From positions 1 through 64,000 of the forward strand of contig JADMXW010000019.1 in assembly GCA_015548865.1 (NCBI GenBank): a stretch of DNA of 64,000 bases, in the 5' to 3' direction. The notes under the pieces were generated by a model. That model was not told the origin of the DNA, made no database searches, and saw nothing but the letters and a program-made list of their open reading frames with translations. How positions within the stretch are numbered: position 1 is the first letter of the stretch; every line of letters begins with the position of its first letter. A program made the translations under genes and the position numbers. Origin of the DNA: Serratia marcescens. Lineage in GTDB: Bacteria; Pseudomonadota; Gammaproteobacteria; Enterobacterales; Enterobacteriaceae. Positions 33,117-40,919 of the stretch are shown here, in pieces.

Positions 33117-33932
33117 ATGTCTAATATTCTGGATATTTTGAAAAAGAAAAATATTAACCATTTGGTTAATGATGATGGCTCTATCGTAATTGAAGGTGAT
33201 TTGTCTCTGCTGGGACGTACTGATATCACCAGTCTGCCTGAGGGCTTGTCTGTGGGTGGCTCCCTCGACCTCAGAGGCACCGGCATCACCAGTCTGCCTG
33301 AGGGCTTGTCTGTGGGTGGCTACCTCGACCTCGAAGGCACCGGCATCACCAGTCTGCCTGAGGGCTTGTCTGTGGGTGGCTCCCTCTACCTCGAAGGCAC
33401 CGGCATCACCAGTCTGCCTGAGGGCTTGTCTGTGGGTGGCTACCTCGACCTCAGAGGCACCGGCATCACCAGTCTGCCTGAGGGCTTGTCTGTGGGTGGC
33501 TCCCTCTACCTCGAAGGCACCGGCATCACCAGTCTGCCTGAGGGCTTGTCTGTGGGTGGCTACCTCTACCTCGAAGGCACCGGCATCACCAGTCTGCCTG
33601 AGGGCTTGTCTGTGGGTGGCTCCCTCGACCTCAGAGGCACCGGCATCACCAGTCTGCCTGAGGGCTTGTCCTGCGAATCGCTTTATCTCGATCCGCAACG
33701 CTTTGACAACGTCACCTACCGCGATAACTGCGGCAACTCAAGCCGGACTATTTTCGCCGCGTGGGTACAGGGTAATTTCCGGATCGCCGCTGGTTGCTTC
33801 TGGGACACGCTTGATGCGTTCGAGTCTGCTGTTGATGAACGCTATTCCGGTGATGCGGCTGAAGCATACAAACAGGCTGCGCGGGATTGTGTTGCTGAGT
33901 TGACGGTGAAGCTCAATAAGGCAGGTGAATAA
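33117..33932 (+). CDS. leucine-rich-repeat-like protein with near-identical tandem 20-residue repeats
   Basis: In this 271-residue protein, residues about 34-184 hold seven to eight copies of a 20-residue unit with core SLPEGLSVGGSLDL then RGTGIT. They are near-perfect copies of a 60-bp DNA unit. The pattern (LPEGL..L.L.GT.ITS) is like short bacterial leucine-rich repeats. Flanks: N-terminal NILDILKKKNINHLVNDDGS and a C-terminal domain (CGNSSRTIFAAWVQGNFRIA, CVAELTVKLNKAGE). Its stop codon overlaps the yfdR-like ATG. Probably a protein-binding solenoid; partner unknown. Confidence 0.75.
   Translation: MSNILDILKKKNINHLVNDDGSIVIEGDLSLLGRTDITSLPEGLSVGGSLDLRGTGITSLPEGLSVGGYLDLEGTGITSLPEGLSVGGSLYLEGTGITSLPEGLSVGGYLDLRGTGITSLPEGLSVGGSLYLEGTGITSLPEGLSVGGYLYLEGTGITSLPEGLSVGGSLDLRGTGITSLPEGLSCESLYLDPQRFDNVTYRDNCGNSSRTIFAAWVQGNFRIAAGCFWDTLDAFESAVDERYSGDAAEAYKQAARDCVAELTVKLNKAGE
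33230..33670 (+). repeat. 60-bp tandem repeat array (seven full units)
   Basis: Seven consecutive 60-base units differ at a few positions only: a TCC/TAC codon that strictly alternates, a GAC/TAC codon, and AGA/GAA. Partial units flank both sides. The alternation hints that the array grew in 120-bp steps. Because 60 is a multiple of three, all frames and the antisense strand stay open too, which is not evidence for further genes. Confidence 0.95.
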
Positions 33933-34525
33933 TGACGTGGATTTCTACTTTTACCGGGCGGCATTTTAATTACACCGCCCCGAGTGTGGAAGATGTTGAT
34001 ATCCGTGATATCGCTCACCACTTGTCGTTGATCAACCGTTTTTGCGGTGCCACTCACTGGCCCTATTCCGTTGCTCAACACAGCATTGGTGCGAGCTACC
34101 TGGTGCCGCCAGAGTTCGCTTTTGAAGCACTGATGCATGATGCGCATGAAGCCTATGTCAGCGACATGATGTCGCCGCTGAAACTCTTACTGCCGGACTA
34201 TCAGCGCGTTGAAAACGACATCGAGGTCATTGTTCGTCTGCGCTATGGGTTGCCATTGAAAACAAGCCCCGAAGTGAAACGCGCAGACCTCATCATGCTG
34301 GCAACCGAAAAGGATGCATTGCTGCACCCGGATTCCGGTCACTGGCCCATTCTGGATGGTGTTGAGCGTTCGGAGCGGATCATTGTCCATATGACGGCGT
34401 TTGAGGCAGAACGCGAGTTTATGGCCCGTTTCTCTGAGTTGGCTGGCCCCTACGTTGAAGTGGGTTATGACGGTCAGCCAATCTACCCGGACCGCTATGC
34501 CCACCAGCAAGGGGGTGACGCGTGA
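33932..34525 (+). CDS. yfdR: HD-domain phosphohydrolase (YfdR-like)
   Basis: The 197-residue protein shows the HD pattern H...HD...D: YSVAQHSIGASYLVPPE, ALMHDAHEAYVSDMMSP and VKRADLIMLATEKDA. YfdR proteins are known as deoxynucleoside monophosphate phosphohydrolases in prophages. They could change nucleotide pools in favour of the phage or against competitors. ATG overlaps the stop of the repeat gene (TAATGA), so the two are probably co-translated. Confidence 0.82.
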   Translation: MTWISTFTGRHFNYTAPSVEDVDIRDIAHHLSLINRFCGATHWPYSVAQHSIGASYLVPPEFAFEALMHDAHEAYVSDMMSPLKLLLPDYQRVENDIEVIVRLRYGLPLKTSPEVKRADLIMLATEKDALLHPDSGHWPILDGVERSERIIVHMTAFEAEREFMARFSELAGPYVEVGYDGQPIYPDRYAHQQGGDA

Positions 34526-34839
34526 GTGAATTAGTCAAGCCAACTAAAAAGGGCAAGCATGACGGCGTTGTTGATTATCTGACCAATGACGAGGAGCGCA
34601 TGTTGGTGATGCGCGGTGATTACACAGAGGCTGATGTGATTCAAGCAGCAGTGCATCAGGGAATTATCGACTCCGACGACGCCGAGCAATGGTTAGTCGA
34701 TGTCAACCCATGGGTGAGGATGTATCAATCGTGGTTTAAAGCCAGCCCGATTAGTAGTGGTGACTGGACGACGTGGCATTACGGGCGTGATACCCCATGT
34801 CGAGGTGCCTACTTCGCAACCGTAATTTGCAGGGGTTGA
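34522..34839 (+). CDS. hypothetical phage protein
   Basis: The GTG at 34522 overlaps the yfdR-like stop (GCGTGAGTG) with GGGGGTG just upstream. The 105-residue product (MSELVKPTKKGKHDGVVDYL) ends with a Trp-rich C-terminus (WTTWHYGRDTPC). It is part of the same early operon. Family not recognised. Confidence 0.6.
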   Translation: MSELVKPTKKGKHDGVVDYLTNDEERMLVMRGDYTEADVIQAAVHQGIIDSDDAEQWLVDVNPWVRMYQSWFKASPISSGDWTTWHYGRDTPCRGAYFATVICRG

Positions 34840-34851
34840 GGACTAAATAAC

Positions 34852-36357
34852 ATGAATGCTTTGACGAATGAACGGCTGGAAGATGTGGTTTCTGGAGATA
34901 TTTTGTTTACAGATGAGCAAAGGTCTCTTGCCGAAGAAACGCTATCACTCCGCGCACAACTGGCAGAGCTGCGGGGGCAAGCGGTAGCAACATGGACAGA
35001 GGGGAGCGAACCGAAAGAATTCGGAAAATATTACGTTCGATATATCGATGATGACGGGCGCGTTCATTTTACTATCGCAAAATGGATGCGATATAACTTT
35101 TGTGCTAGTAGCGATACGAATATTCATAATATCTGGCTGGATGACCGTTCACGAAGCATAACCGCTATGACTGGCGTAACACATTTTATTGCGCTGCCAA
35201 TTTTCGGGCAACCCGTTCCACCAGCCGAAAATATACTTTTCGAGCCTGAACCAACGGATTCAGCGAATTCCCCTCTCAAATTTAGTCCTGAGCAAGATAC
35301 TGCGTGGGTTGTTGGCGCAGAGTGGATGCGGGAGGAATTTAAGAAAGCCAACAAGCACTTAAAATTGGCAGGGGACGATGACCCTGAACGCGCGCGTGAT
35401 GTAGCAGAGGGTGGCGTTGAGGTTCAGCCTCTTGGCGTTTGCTCAGCAAGCCAGCCATCCTATCGTGACGGCATCGAAGCCGCTGCAAAATGGCTGGATA
35501 AGCAGCGAGAGTCATTCGATAACGAACATGGACGGCATGACCCGGATACAGGCACGTTTGAGTTCGGCAACGATGCACAACTGGAATATTCCAGCACGCT
35601 AGCAGAGTTGTCCGAAGGTATCCGTGCTCTACAACCAGCCGCAAGCCTGCCTAAGCCCGTCGCAACTCTCGATGTGCAAAGCGGGCGACCGGACGGTAAA
35701 AAATTCGCGCTGGTTTATTCGTCTGCTGCGCATGAATTGCCGGATGACGTTTATCACCTCTACACGGAGCCACAAAGCCATCCTTACACGGTGCCAGATG
35801 AAATCAGCGTTGCTGAAGCTATTGAGCGGTCGAAGAAAGACCCGACCTGTTCACCGGCTATTGCGTATCAACACGGATGGAAAGACCGTAGCGCCGCCAT
35901 GCTCCAGTCTGGTAATTCAGAACTGGTCGATTTCCGTGACCGATGCCGCAAGCTGGTAGGTGTTGGGGCCAGAACTCCCGATTTTGCTGTCTTCGCGAAC
36001 ATAGAAAGCGCTCTACGTCGCTCCAACTGCCTCAGTGCCATCGAACGTTACATGTCAGTACATGTAGGCACTGACGATAATGATGATACCCCGATGTACC
36101 GTGAGTTGCTGAATTGGGGTGAGGAACCGGCGAAATACATCGAGACGTTTAAAGCCGCTTTGCCGAAATTCAGCACCGCAGACTATCCGGTTGTGCCGGA
36201 TGGTTGGGCGCTGGTTCCGATTGAGCCAACGTGGGAAATGCTGTCAGAAGATGGGTGCAAAGAGCACCACAAGGGACAAGAGTGTTTGCATCACGACAAT
36301 CGCCGCCGAATCTGGCGGGCCATGCTATCCGCCGCTCCGCAGCATAAGGGGGAGTAG
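34852..36357 (+). CDS. ea22-like mosaic early protein
   Basis: The 501-residue protein is built from modules known from Ea22/EaA-type left-arm proteins of lambdoid phages: N-terminal coiled coil (RSLAEETLSLRAQLAELRGQ), a beta domain (FGKYYVRYIDDDGRVHFTIA), a segment IEAAAKWLDKQRESFDNEHG, a repeat-like module with YQHGWKDRSAAMLQ, and a C-terminal module ending RRRIWRAMLSAAP. The modules reshuffle between phages. Function unknown. Confidence 0.65.
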   Translation: MNALTNERLEDVVSGDILFTDEQRSLAEETLSLRAQLAELRGQAVATWTEGSEPKEFGKYYVRYIDDDGRVHFTIAKWMRYNFCASSDTNIHNIWLDDRSRSITAMTGVTHFIALPIFGQPVPPAENILFEPEPTDSANSPLKFSPEQDTAWVVGAEWMREEFKKANKHLKLAGDDDPERARDVAEGGVEVQPLGVCSASQPSYRDGIEAAAKWLDKQRESFDNEHGRHDPDTGTFEFGNDAQLEYSSTLAELSEGIRALQPAASLPKPVATLDVQSGRPDGKKFALVYSSAAHELPDDVYHLYTEPQSHPYTVPDEISVAEAIERSKKDPTCSPAIAYQHGWKDRSAAMLQSGNSELVDFRDRCRKLVGVGARTPDFAVFANIESALRRSNCLSAIERYMSVHVGTDDNDDTPMYRELLNWGEEPAKYIETFKAALPKFSTADYPVVPDGWALVPIEPTWEMLSEDGCKEHHKGQECLHHDNRRRIWRAMLSAAPQHKGE

Positions 36358-36510
36358 GTGAGTACTCAGCTTGTGCGGAATCTTCCGCTCAGAAAGAAAG
36401 TAGGCATGTGGTTTCAACCGCATGCATTAGCCGGAAAAACTGATCCTGATATGAAAATACTGTTCTGGAATATTGGCGATTACTACGGCAGGTTACGTGA
36501 AAGCGTCTGA
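36358..36510 (+). CDS. small hypothetical protein (50 aa)
   Basis: GTG 36358 directly follows the stop of the ea22-like gene, with GGGGGAG 5 bases upstream. The frame gives STQLVRNLPLRKKVGMWFQP to a TGA at 36508. Tight coupling and a strong ribosome site support it; there is no known family. Confidence 0.5.
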   Translation: MSTQLVRNLPLRKKVGMWFQPHALAGKTDPDMKILFWNIGDYYGRLRESV

Positions 36511-36551
36511 GTGCAGTCAGGCGGGTAATTAATCGGTGTGGAGAATGGCGT

Positions 36552-36761
36552 ATGAGCAAGCTAATGAAGGCAAGCCAATGGGGGCGGCGGGAGTTTGAAC
36601 CCGGATCAGAGCCTGATAACAGAACCATAAAGCGGTGGATTGAAAACGGCCTTTTACAGGGTCGCATCGTTGATGGGGCTGTTTGGGTGTGTTCATCTGA
36701 AAAATGGGGCGTTAACTCAGTTGTCTCTCAGGCTGTTACCAAGTTAATAAATGAGGCATAA
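36552..36761 (+). CDS. xis: excisionase
   Basis: In this 69-residue protein, KASQWGRREFEPGSEPDNRT followed by IKRWIENGLLQGRIVDGAVW is the winged-helix/MerR-like fold of phage excisionases that read a directional signal for Int. It is directly before the integrase gene (2 bases apart), on the pL operon strand. GGAGAATGGCGT precedes the ATG. Confidence 0.82.
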   Translation: MSKLMKASQWGRREFEPGSEPDNRTIKRWIENGLLQGRIVDGAVWVCSSEKWGVNSVVSQAVTKLINEA

Positions 36762-36763
36762 AA

Positions 36764-37942
36764 ATGGCTGCTCGCCCACGCAAAAGAGAGTATCGCTCTC
36801 TTCCCGACCATTTGTTTTTCGATAAAAGTAAGGATTCATATCGTTTCACCCTAATAAACGGGAAAAAGAAAACTCTTGGCTCTGATAGGGCGCTCGCTAT
36901 TGCAATCGCCCGAGAATATAACAACCAAATGCGTCCAGAGTCTGCCGTTTCTATTGATTCATTGATCAGAGATTCTGGCGGTGTATCTGGTGAAGCACTG
37001 CCATTTTGTAGTTATGCAGATCGTTTACTCCAACGCGCTATTGATGACGAGCGACCAGGTAAAGCCACCAGCGATGTATGGATAAATGACATCATTAGGG
37101 TGAAGGAATATTTCACCATGCCCGCATGTGATATCGAACTGGAGCACGTCAACGGTTATATCCAGAGCTACCATGCTGACGCGTCGGCCAACGTCCAGAA
37201 TAGAAAAGTTAGCTTTCTGAAAAAGTTGTTCAGCTATGCGGTCGATGAATCATTAATGCTCGATAACCCTGCAACTCGCAAAAAAATGCGGCGAGTAGAT
37301 GGCAAAAAACGTCGGAGACTATCATTCCAAGATTTTCAGCGTATCAGGTCATCTGCCCCACACTGGCTACGCACAGCTATGGATCTGGCATTACAAACAA
37401 CACAAGCTCGCCTTGAAGTATCGCGGATCCGGTACTCCATTAAACAACCCAAGGAAGGCGTTTGTGGGTGCGTCTGGTATCAGGCACCCGAGAATGGGAT
37501 TCACGGTGTTCTTTATATCCACCGCCAAAAAGTGCAGAAAAAGGAAGCGTCACACATCGCTATTCCGATCGGTGATGAGTTGAAGCGCATCATTGATGAT
37601 AGCCGCGATCGGATAGCCAGCCCGTATATTGTCCACCGGCTACCAGAGAAGAACAGCAACCCCATAAGCAAGGATGTTAACCACCCAACACAGATCAACC
37701 CTAACTACCTAAGTCGGGCGTTTTCCGATTTGCGGGATGCTGTAGGGGTTGCAGCTGAATACCCACCAGCAGAGCGCCCAACATTTCATGAGATACGGGC
37801 GCTGGCCGCATTTATGTTTGAACGTCAGGGAGTTGATCCTCAAGCGAGGATGGCGCACAGCGATGCCAAGTCAACAAAGATCTACACGCAAAACCATCTT
37901 GATTGGGTGACAGTGCCACACGCCGAAATCAAAACTGGCTGA
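36764..37942 (+). CDS. int: tyrosine-type phage integrase
   Basis: The 392-residue protein has a lambda-Int-like arm-binding N-terminus (RPRKREYRSLPDHLFFDKSK), a core-binding SAM-like domain (about residues 80-170), and a catalytic domain. Active-site residues are visible: Arg in LQTTQARLEVSRIR, HxxR in FHEIRALAA, His in RMAHSDAKSTKIY with the Tyr nucleophile. It lies next to the attachment site in the tRNA-Pro fragment, so it is the integrase of this prophage. Confidence 0.92.
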   Translation: MAARPRKREYRSLPDHLFFDKSKDSYRFTLINGKKKTLGSDRALAIAIAREYNNQMRPESAVSIDSLIRDSGGVSGEALPFCSYADRLLQRAIDDERPGKATSDVWINDIIRVKEYFTMPACDIELEHVNGYIQSYHADASANVQNRKVSFLKKLFSYAVDESLMLDNPATRKKMRRVDGKKRRRLSFQDFQRIRSSAPHWLRTAMDLALQTTQARLEVSRIRYSIKQPKEGVCGCVWYQAPENGIHGVLYIHRQKVQKKEASHIAIPIGDELKRIIDDSRDRIASPYIVHRLPEKNSNPISKDVNHPTQINPNYLSRAFSDLRDAVGVAAEYPPAERPTFHEIRALAAFMFERQGVDPQARMAHSDAKSTKIYTQNHLDWVTVPHAEIKTG

Positions 37943-38071
37943 GGGAAAAACGAAACGTAACTTATTGATGTACATAGAGTGCATCATGCTTAAAATGCAC
38001 TGTTTGTTTATCCATGCAAACGCTATGAAAACCAGTATTGGCAAGGCTTGCAGAGTATTTCGCTAGTTAAC

Positions 38072-38116
38072 ATGGGGTGTCAGGGGTCGGAGGTTCAAAT
38101 CCTCTCGTGCCGACCA
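38072..38116 (+). tRNA. proL: 3' fragment of tRNA-Pro(GGG): prophage attachment site
   Basis: The 45 bases from the anticodon loop (ATGGGGTGTC) through the T arm (GGAGG, TTCAAAT, CCTCT) to the acceptor 3' strand CGTGCCG-A-CCA match the second half of a proL-type tRNA-Pro. The 5' half is missing; int lies 130 bases upstream. This is the displaced host end (att) of the prophage; the reconstituted full tRNA must be at the other prophage end, beyond base 1. Confidence 0.85.
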
Positions 38117-38129
38117 AATAATCCCAAGA

Positions 38130-38158
38130 AAACCAACCTTTTACGGTTGGTTTTTTTA
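38130..38158 (+). terminator. former tRNA terminator
   Basis: AACCAACC / GGTTGGTT with loop TTTTAC and a seven-T run is the natural terminator of the tRNA gene, left behind downstream of the att site. Confidence 0.8.
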
Positions 38159-38228
38159 TGTCTGGAATTTGGCGAGGAAATAATGCCAGACTGGCCTTAC
38201 TTGCCTTGTTGAATAGCTACGCTCATAG

Positions 38229-38417
38229 CAGAAAGGGGCGCTTTTGCGTCCCTTGGGATCGCTGACAACCCCTTTTAGGCATGCCCGTGTTTCCCGGCGA
38301 ATCACGACGAGGGGCGCTCCGGCGGCTTACGCCGCTACGACCCCATCGCCGCACTTCGCCTAATTGCGGGCCGGGCTTTGTCATCAGTCTAAAGGGGCGC
38401 TTTCACGCCCCTTTAGG
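38229..38417. repeat. GC-rich hairpin pair flanking the end of the bhsA-like gene
   Basis: AAAGGGGCG-CTTT-type hairpins occur at about 38230-38255 and 38391-38417. The second, with AAAGGGGCG / CGCCCCTTT, is a good terminator for the minus-strand BhsA-like gene. Between them is a GC-rich palindromic stretch (about 38310-38370). No gene is seen in 38159-38436. Confidence 0.55.
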
Positions 38418-38436
38418 CTCATCAGCAATCTTGAAA

Positions 38437-38664
38437 TCATTTGTACAGAATTGCGGTACCACGCAGTTGATCGTTGCCGGCAACAGAAACAATCTTGTAG
38501 GAAGATGCGCCTGCCGCTTCAGCTTTTGCCGCTACCTGAGCTTCAAAAGCGCTCAGCGTTTCTGCGCCGCTCACTTGCACAGTGCCAACTTCTTGTGCTG
38601 CAAAACTACCGAAAGAAACCAGACCAAGAGCAACAACTGCGGCAAATTTTTTGATAACGTTCAT
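38437..38664 (-). CDS. BhsA/YhcN-family small secreted stress protein (DUF1471)
   Basis: The start is at ATG 38664 (MNVIKKFAAVVALGLVSFGS). The product has 75 residues: a signal peptide cut after SFAA, then the DUF1471 domain (EVGTVQVSGAETLSAFEAQV, ASSYKIVSVAGNDQLRGTAI). These periplasmic proteins respond to acid, peroxide or biofilm cues. Enterobacteria carry many paralogs, so I do not choose a symbol. Confidence 0.85.
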   Translation of the reverse strand: MNVIKKFAAVVALGLVSFGSFAAQEVGTVQVSGAETLSAFEAQVAAKAEAAGASSYKIVSVAGNDQLRGTAILYK

Positions 38665-38993
38665 GATATAAATCCTTCTGTTCGATGTTTGATGAAAAGG
38701 CTGTTTGCCTTTGATGGAATAAATCATAACGCCATCGTTCAGAGGTGAATATCAGATAAAATTGCCATAATTATTCAAATAAATTGAATCCACATGTAAC
38801 ACATCACTTACGCATTTTTCGCCTCAATATCTCATCCTTTTTACCTATCCTGACGGGCATATATTTAGAGGTTCAAAAACAGACGCTCTGCGCATAAGCA
38901 ATACAAAACGTATTGACGCTGATGTGGTATCTACCTTATCGTTGCGCCGTTGCCGCAAAATCGGTGACCAGGTTTGACAGCCTGAACGTACAA

Positions 38994-39033
38994 GCGGACA
39001 ACCGCCTTATTTTTAAGCGGTTTTTTTGTCCGT
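38994..39033 (+). terminator. nested hairpin/terminator ahead of Ash-like remnant
   Basis: CGGACA...TGTCCG encloses AACCGC...GCGGTT with T-rich loop and following T run. Together with the preceding GACCAGGTTTGACAGCC it recalls the immunity leader (CI RNA and terminator) ahead of ash in P4-type satellites. That link is inference. Confidence 0.5.
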
Positions 39034-39054
39034 TCACTAAGTTACGCCCAAATT

Positions 39055-39354
39055 ATGGTGGGGCGTAATGGGGGAGCCTTCGGGCTCGCCGGGTGCTTGT
39101 ACACCGGTCTGTCAACCCTGTTACGTCTCACCACCCCGATTGACAGCGGTGTGGTGGGTTTTACAACTCGTACAAGAGGCCGCCGCTATGGTTGCTACCC
39201 CTGCCCCATTTCACCCTGCATTCAGCTTTTCTTTGTTGGCAAAGCAGCGATTTACACAGCCGCTTATCAGCCGCCTTTCCGTTCTGGAGGCGCACCATGT
39301 TTGATAACACACCGCTTACGCAAGAAGAGCTACTCGATCAATGCCGGGCATTAG
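39055..39354 (+). CDS. Ash-family-like protein, P4-type satellite remnant
   Basis: The 99-residue reading from GTG 39055 (MVGRNGGAFGLAGCLYTGLS, then PIDSGVVGFTT) resembles the Ash family found at the start of P4-like satellite operons. It overlaps the Icd-like peptide gene in another frame, again as in P4-like elements. No integrase or primase is nearby, so this is probably a relic. The C-terminal part may be only overlap. Confidence 0.45.
   Translation: MVGRNGGAFGLAGCLYTGLSTLLRLTTPIDSGVVGFTTRTRGRRYGCYPCPISPCIQLFFVGKAAIYTAAYQPPFRSGGAPCLITHRLRKKSYSINAGH
39188..39304 (+). CDS. Icd-like short peptide gene (truncated)
   Basis: ATG 39188 gives 38 residues with AFSFSLLAKQRFTQPLISRL, the conserved core of Icd-like (cell division inhibitor-like) proteins of satellites. 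The usual C-terminal half is missing. The stop overlaps the ATG of the next gene. Confidence 0.5.
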   Translation: MVATPAPFHPAFSFSLLAKQRFTQPLISRLSVLEAHHV

Positions 39355-39464
39355 CCTATGCCATCATCGAACTTCAAGAGCCACAGGCGAAAGAGATTCT
39401 GATGTTCATTCTTACTGAACGGCTGCATGCGCTTCACTGTGTGCAGGAAGGTGAGGCCAACTAA
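39297..39464 (+). CDS. small hypothetical protein next to Icd-like gene
   Basis: ATG 39297 with GGAGG 7 bases upstream starts a 55-residue acidic helical protein (MFDNTPLTQEELLDQCRALA). It overlaps the Icd-like stop by 8 bases. It belongs to the same small remnant operon. Family not recognised. Confidence 0.55.
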   Translation: MFDNTPLTQEELLDQCRALAYAIIELQEPQAKEILMFILTERLHALHCVQEGEAN

Positions 39465-39588
39465 ATGATATATGGGCGTAGAGATACGGTAATTTCGCCG
39501 TTCCCTATGCCCACACAACGTCATTCATATCATTACCAATGACATAAATGTTAATGAACACATCATGGAAGAAAAACGAAACACATTC

Positions 39589-39842
39589 TATACCCTAAAT
39601 AATTCGAGTTGCAGGACAAGACGTTTACGTTTTGAACAGCGCTTGCGCTGGCCCGTAGGGTGAATATCAGGATGAGATTCATTAATCCCGATGAGCTTAC
39701 TGAAGTAAGTGATTCGGGTGACAAATTTGTCTGGAACAAATTTGAACGCCGCATGCGGCGGCCTCGTAAGAGGTGAGGTCCAGGGATGGGCCGAATAATG
39801 AGCGTAGCCAACGCACCTGCAACTTGAAGTATGACGGGTATA
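39589..39842. repeat. dispersed palindromic repeat, long form (copy A)
   Basis: It starts TATACCCTAAATAATTCGAG and ends with the complement type CTTGAAGTATGACGGGTATA, with internal hairpins (ACGCCGCATGCGGCGG). About 254 bases. Same family as copies at 51897, 53017, 57637 and 62877. Resembles ERIC/YPAL-type enterobacterial intergenic repeats. No gene here. Confidence 0.85.
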
Positions 39843-39900
39843 TTGGCTATGTTCACTGCATCTTTAGTTATTGTTGTACCGACTGACACTACAAAAGGGA

Positions 39901-40404
39901 TTATTTGCCAAGGTTCCAACGACTGGTAAAGTGTGATTGATAGGCAGCTATAACAGCTGGCTCATCACGAATAATCAGTACATTCTCTGAATTTTCAAAT
40001 TCAGCAGAGCGCGTAAAGTTAAAAGACCCTGTTTCAACAATGCTGCCATCAATAATCATCGTTTTATCATGTTGAATGTGGTAGTGCTTGTTCAAACGGA
40101 CCTGAATGTTATTCTTCCTGGCATATTCGATTATCGACTTGCTGGTTTTATTTTGGTTCCGCTTATGGTCAACCACACAACGCACCTCAACGCCGCGTTT
40201 TTGCGCATCGACCAATGCCTGAACAATATCCTGCGATTGAAAACCATAGCCGATTAAGTCAATCGATTTACTGGCGTTATTGATGACCTCTAGCACTAAC
40301 GCTCTTGCACTCCCTTCAGGACTGAATCCTACTTGTACAGAAGCCGATGCCACATTCATTGTCATCAACAATCCAACCGTTACCATGGCGAATATTTTCT
40401 TCAT
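39901..40404 (-). CDS. nuc: secreted PLD-family nuclease (Nuc-like)
   Basis: The start is at ATG 40404 (MKKIFAMVTVGLLMTMNVAS), with a signal peptide of about 22 residues. The mature protein of about 145 residues has one HKD motif, HIQHDKTMIIDGSIVETGSF, of the phospholipase D superfamily. Single-HKD secreted members such as pKM101 Nuc dimerise to make one active site and cut DNA without metal ions. Here it is chromosomal, next to a dispersed repeat. Confidence 0.87.
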   Translation of the reverse strand: MKKIFAMVTVGLLMTMNVASASVQVGFSPEGSARALVLEVINNASKSIDLIGYGFQSQDIVQALVDAQKRGVEVRCVVDHKRNQNKTSKSIIEYARKNNIQVRLNKHYHIQHDKTMIIDGSIVETGSFNFTRSAEFENSENVLIIRDEPAVIAAYQSHFTSRWNLGK

Positions 40405-40680
40405 AAAACAACCCCAATCATGAATGCTTTGTAGGCATGTTACGCTACGCTCGGCTGTATTCATCAGCATTGATGAAGATCATGCGAATACACCACATTC
40501 ACTGAGGCTAAAGGGGCAAATTGACCGAAAAGTTGCCATTACCTCAGCGTTAAGCACAGCGGATGAAACACTGCGTGCGGCCGATACCGTGATCGGCGAA
40601 GAAAACAACAATGCAGCACAGACCAGCAATGATGAGGTAGAATAGATCTCATCCTCTCAATGGCTAACTGAGTTTACCCC

Positions 40681-40911
40681 GTGAAACGATTTCTGATTGC
40701 ACTGATCATCACCAGCCAACTCTCTGGCTGCGGCAGTATCATAAGCAGAACGGTTAAGGGGCAAGGACACGGTAACCAATACTATCCCGGCGTTCAGTGG
40801 CTGCTGCAAGATCGTTGGTGGAAATACCTGGTGATTATCGATTTGCCGCTTTCCATGCTGGCCGATACAATTTTGCTACCTGTAGACATGAAACATGGCC
40901 CCTATGAATAA
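40681..40911 (+). CDS. YceK/YidQ-family lipoprotein
   Basis: The GTG at 40681 begins a 76-residue protein with lipobox LSGC (residues about 14-17) and the family phrase PGVQWLLQDRWWKYLVIIDL, then PLSMLADTILLPVD. It is a small outer-membrane lipoprotein of unknown role. Ends 8 bases before the convergent diguanylate cyclase gene. Confidence 0.8.
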   Translation: MKRFLIALIITSQLSGCGSIISRTVKGQGHGNQYYPGVQWLLQDRWWKYLVIIDLPLSMLADTILLPVDMKHGPYE

Positions 40912-40919
40912 AGTGCGAG

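Noticed and set aside
33087..33698. 203-codon antisense frame across the tandem repeat
   Set aside because: The 60-bp period keeps every frame open; the product is a mechanical copy of the repeat and has no own ribosome site.
33190..33903. 237-codon plus-strand frame in another phase over the repeat
   Set aside because: Same reason: repeat-driven open frame with Cys/Ala/Ser-biased nonsense composition.
39563..39919. 118-codon minus frame
   Set aside because: Falls almost wholly within dispersed repeat copy A; no ribosome site.
40424..40645. 73-codon plus frame upstream of the YceK/YidQ-like lipoprotein
   Set aside because: No ribosome site, no recognisable features; begins inside the nuc promoter region.
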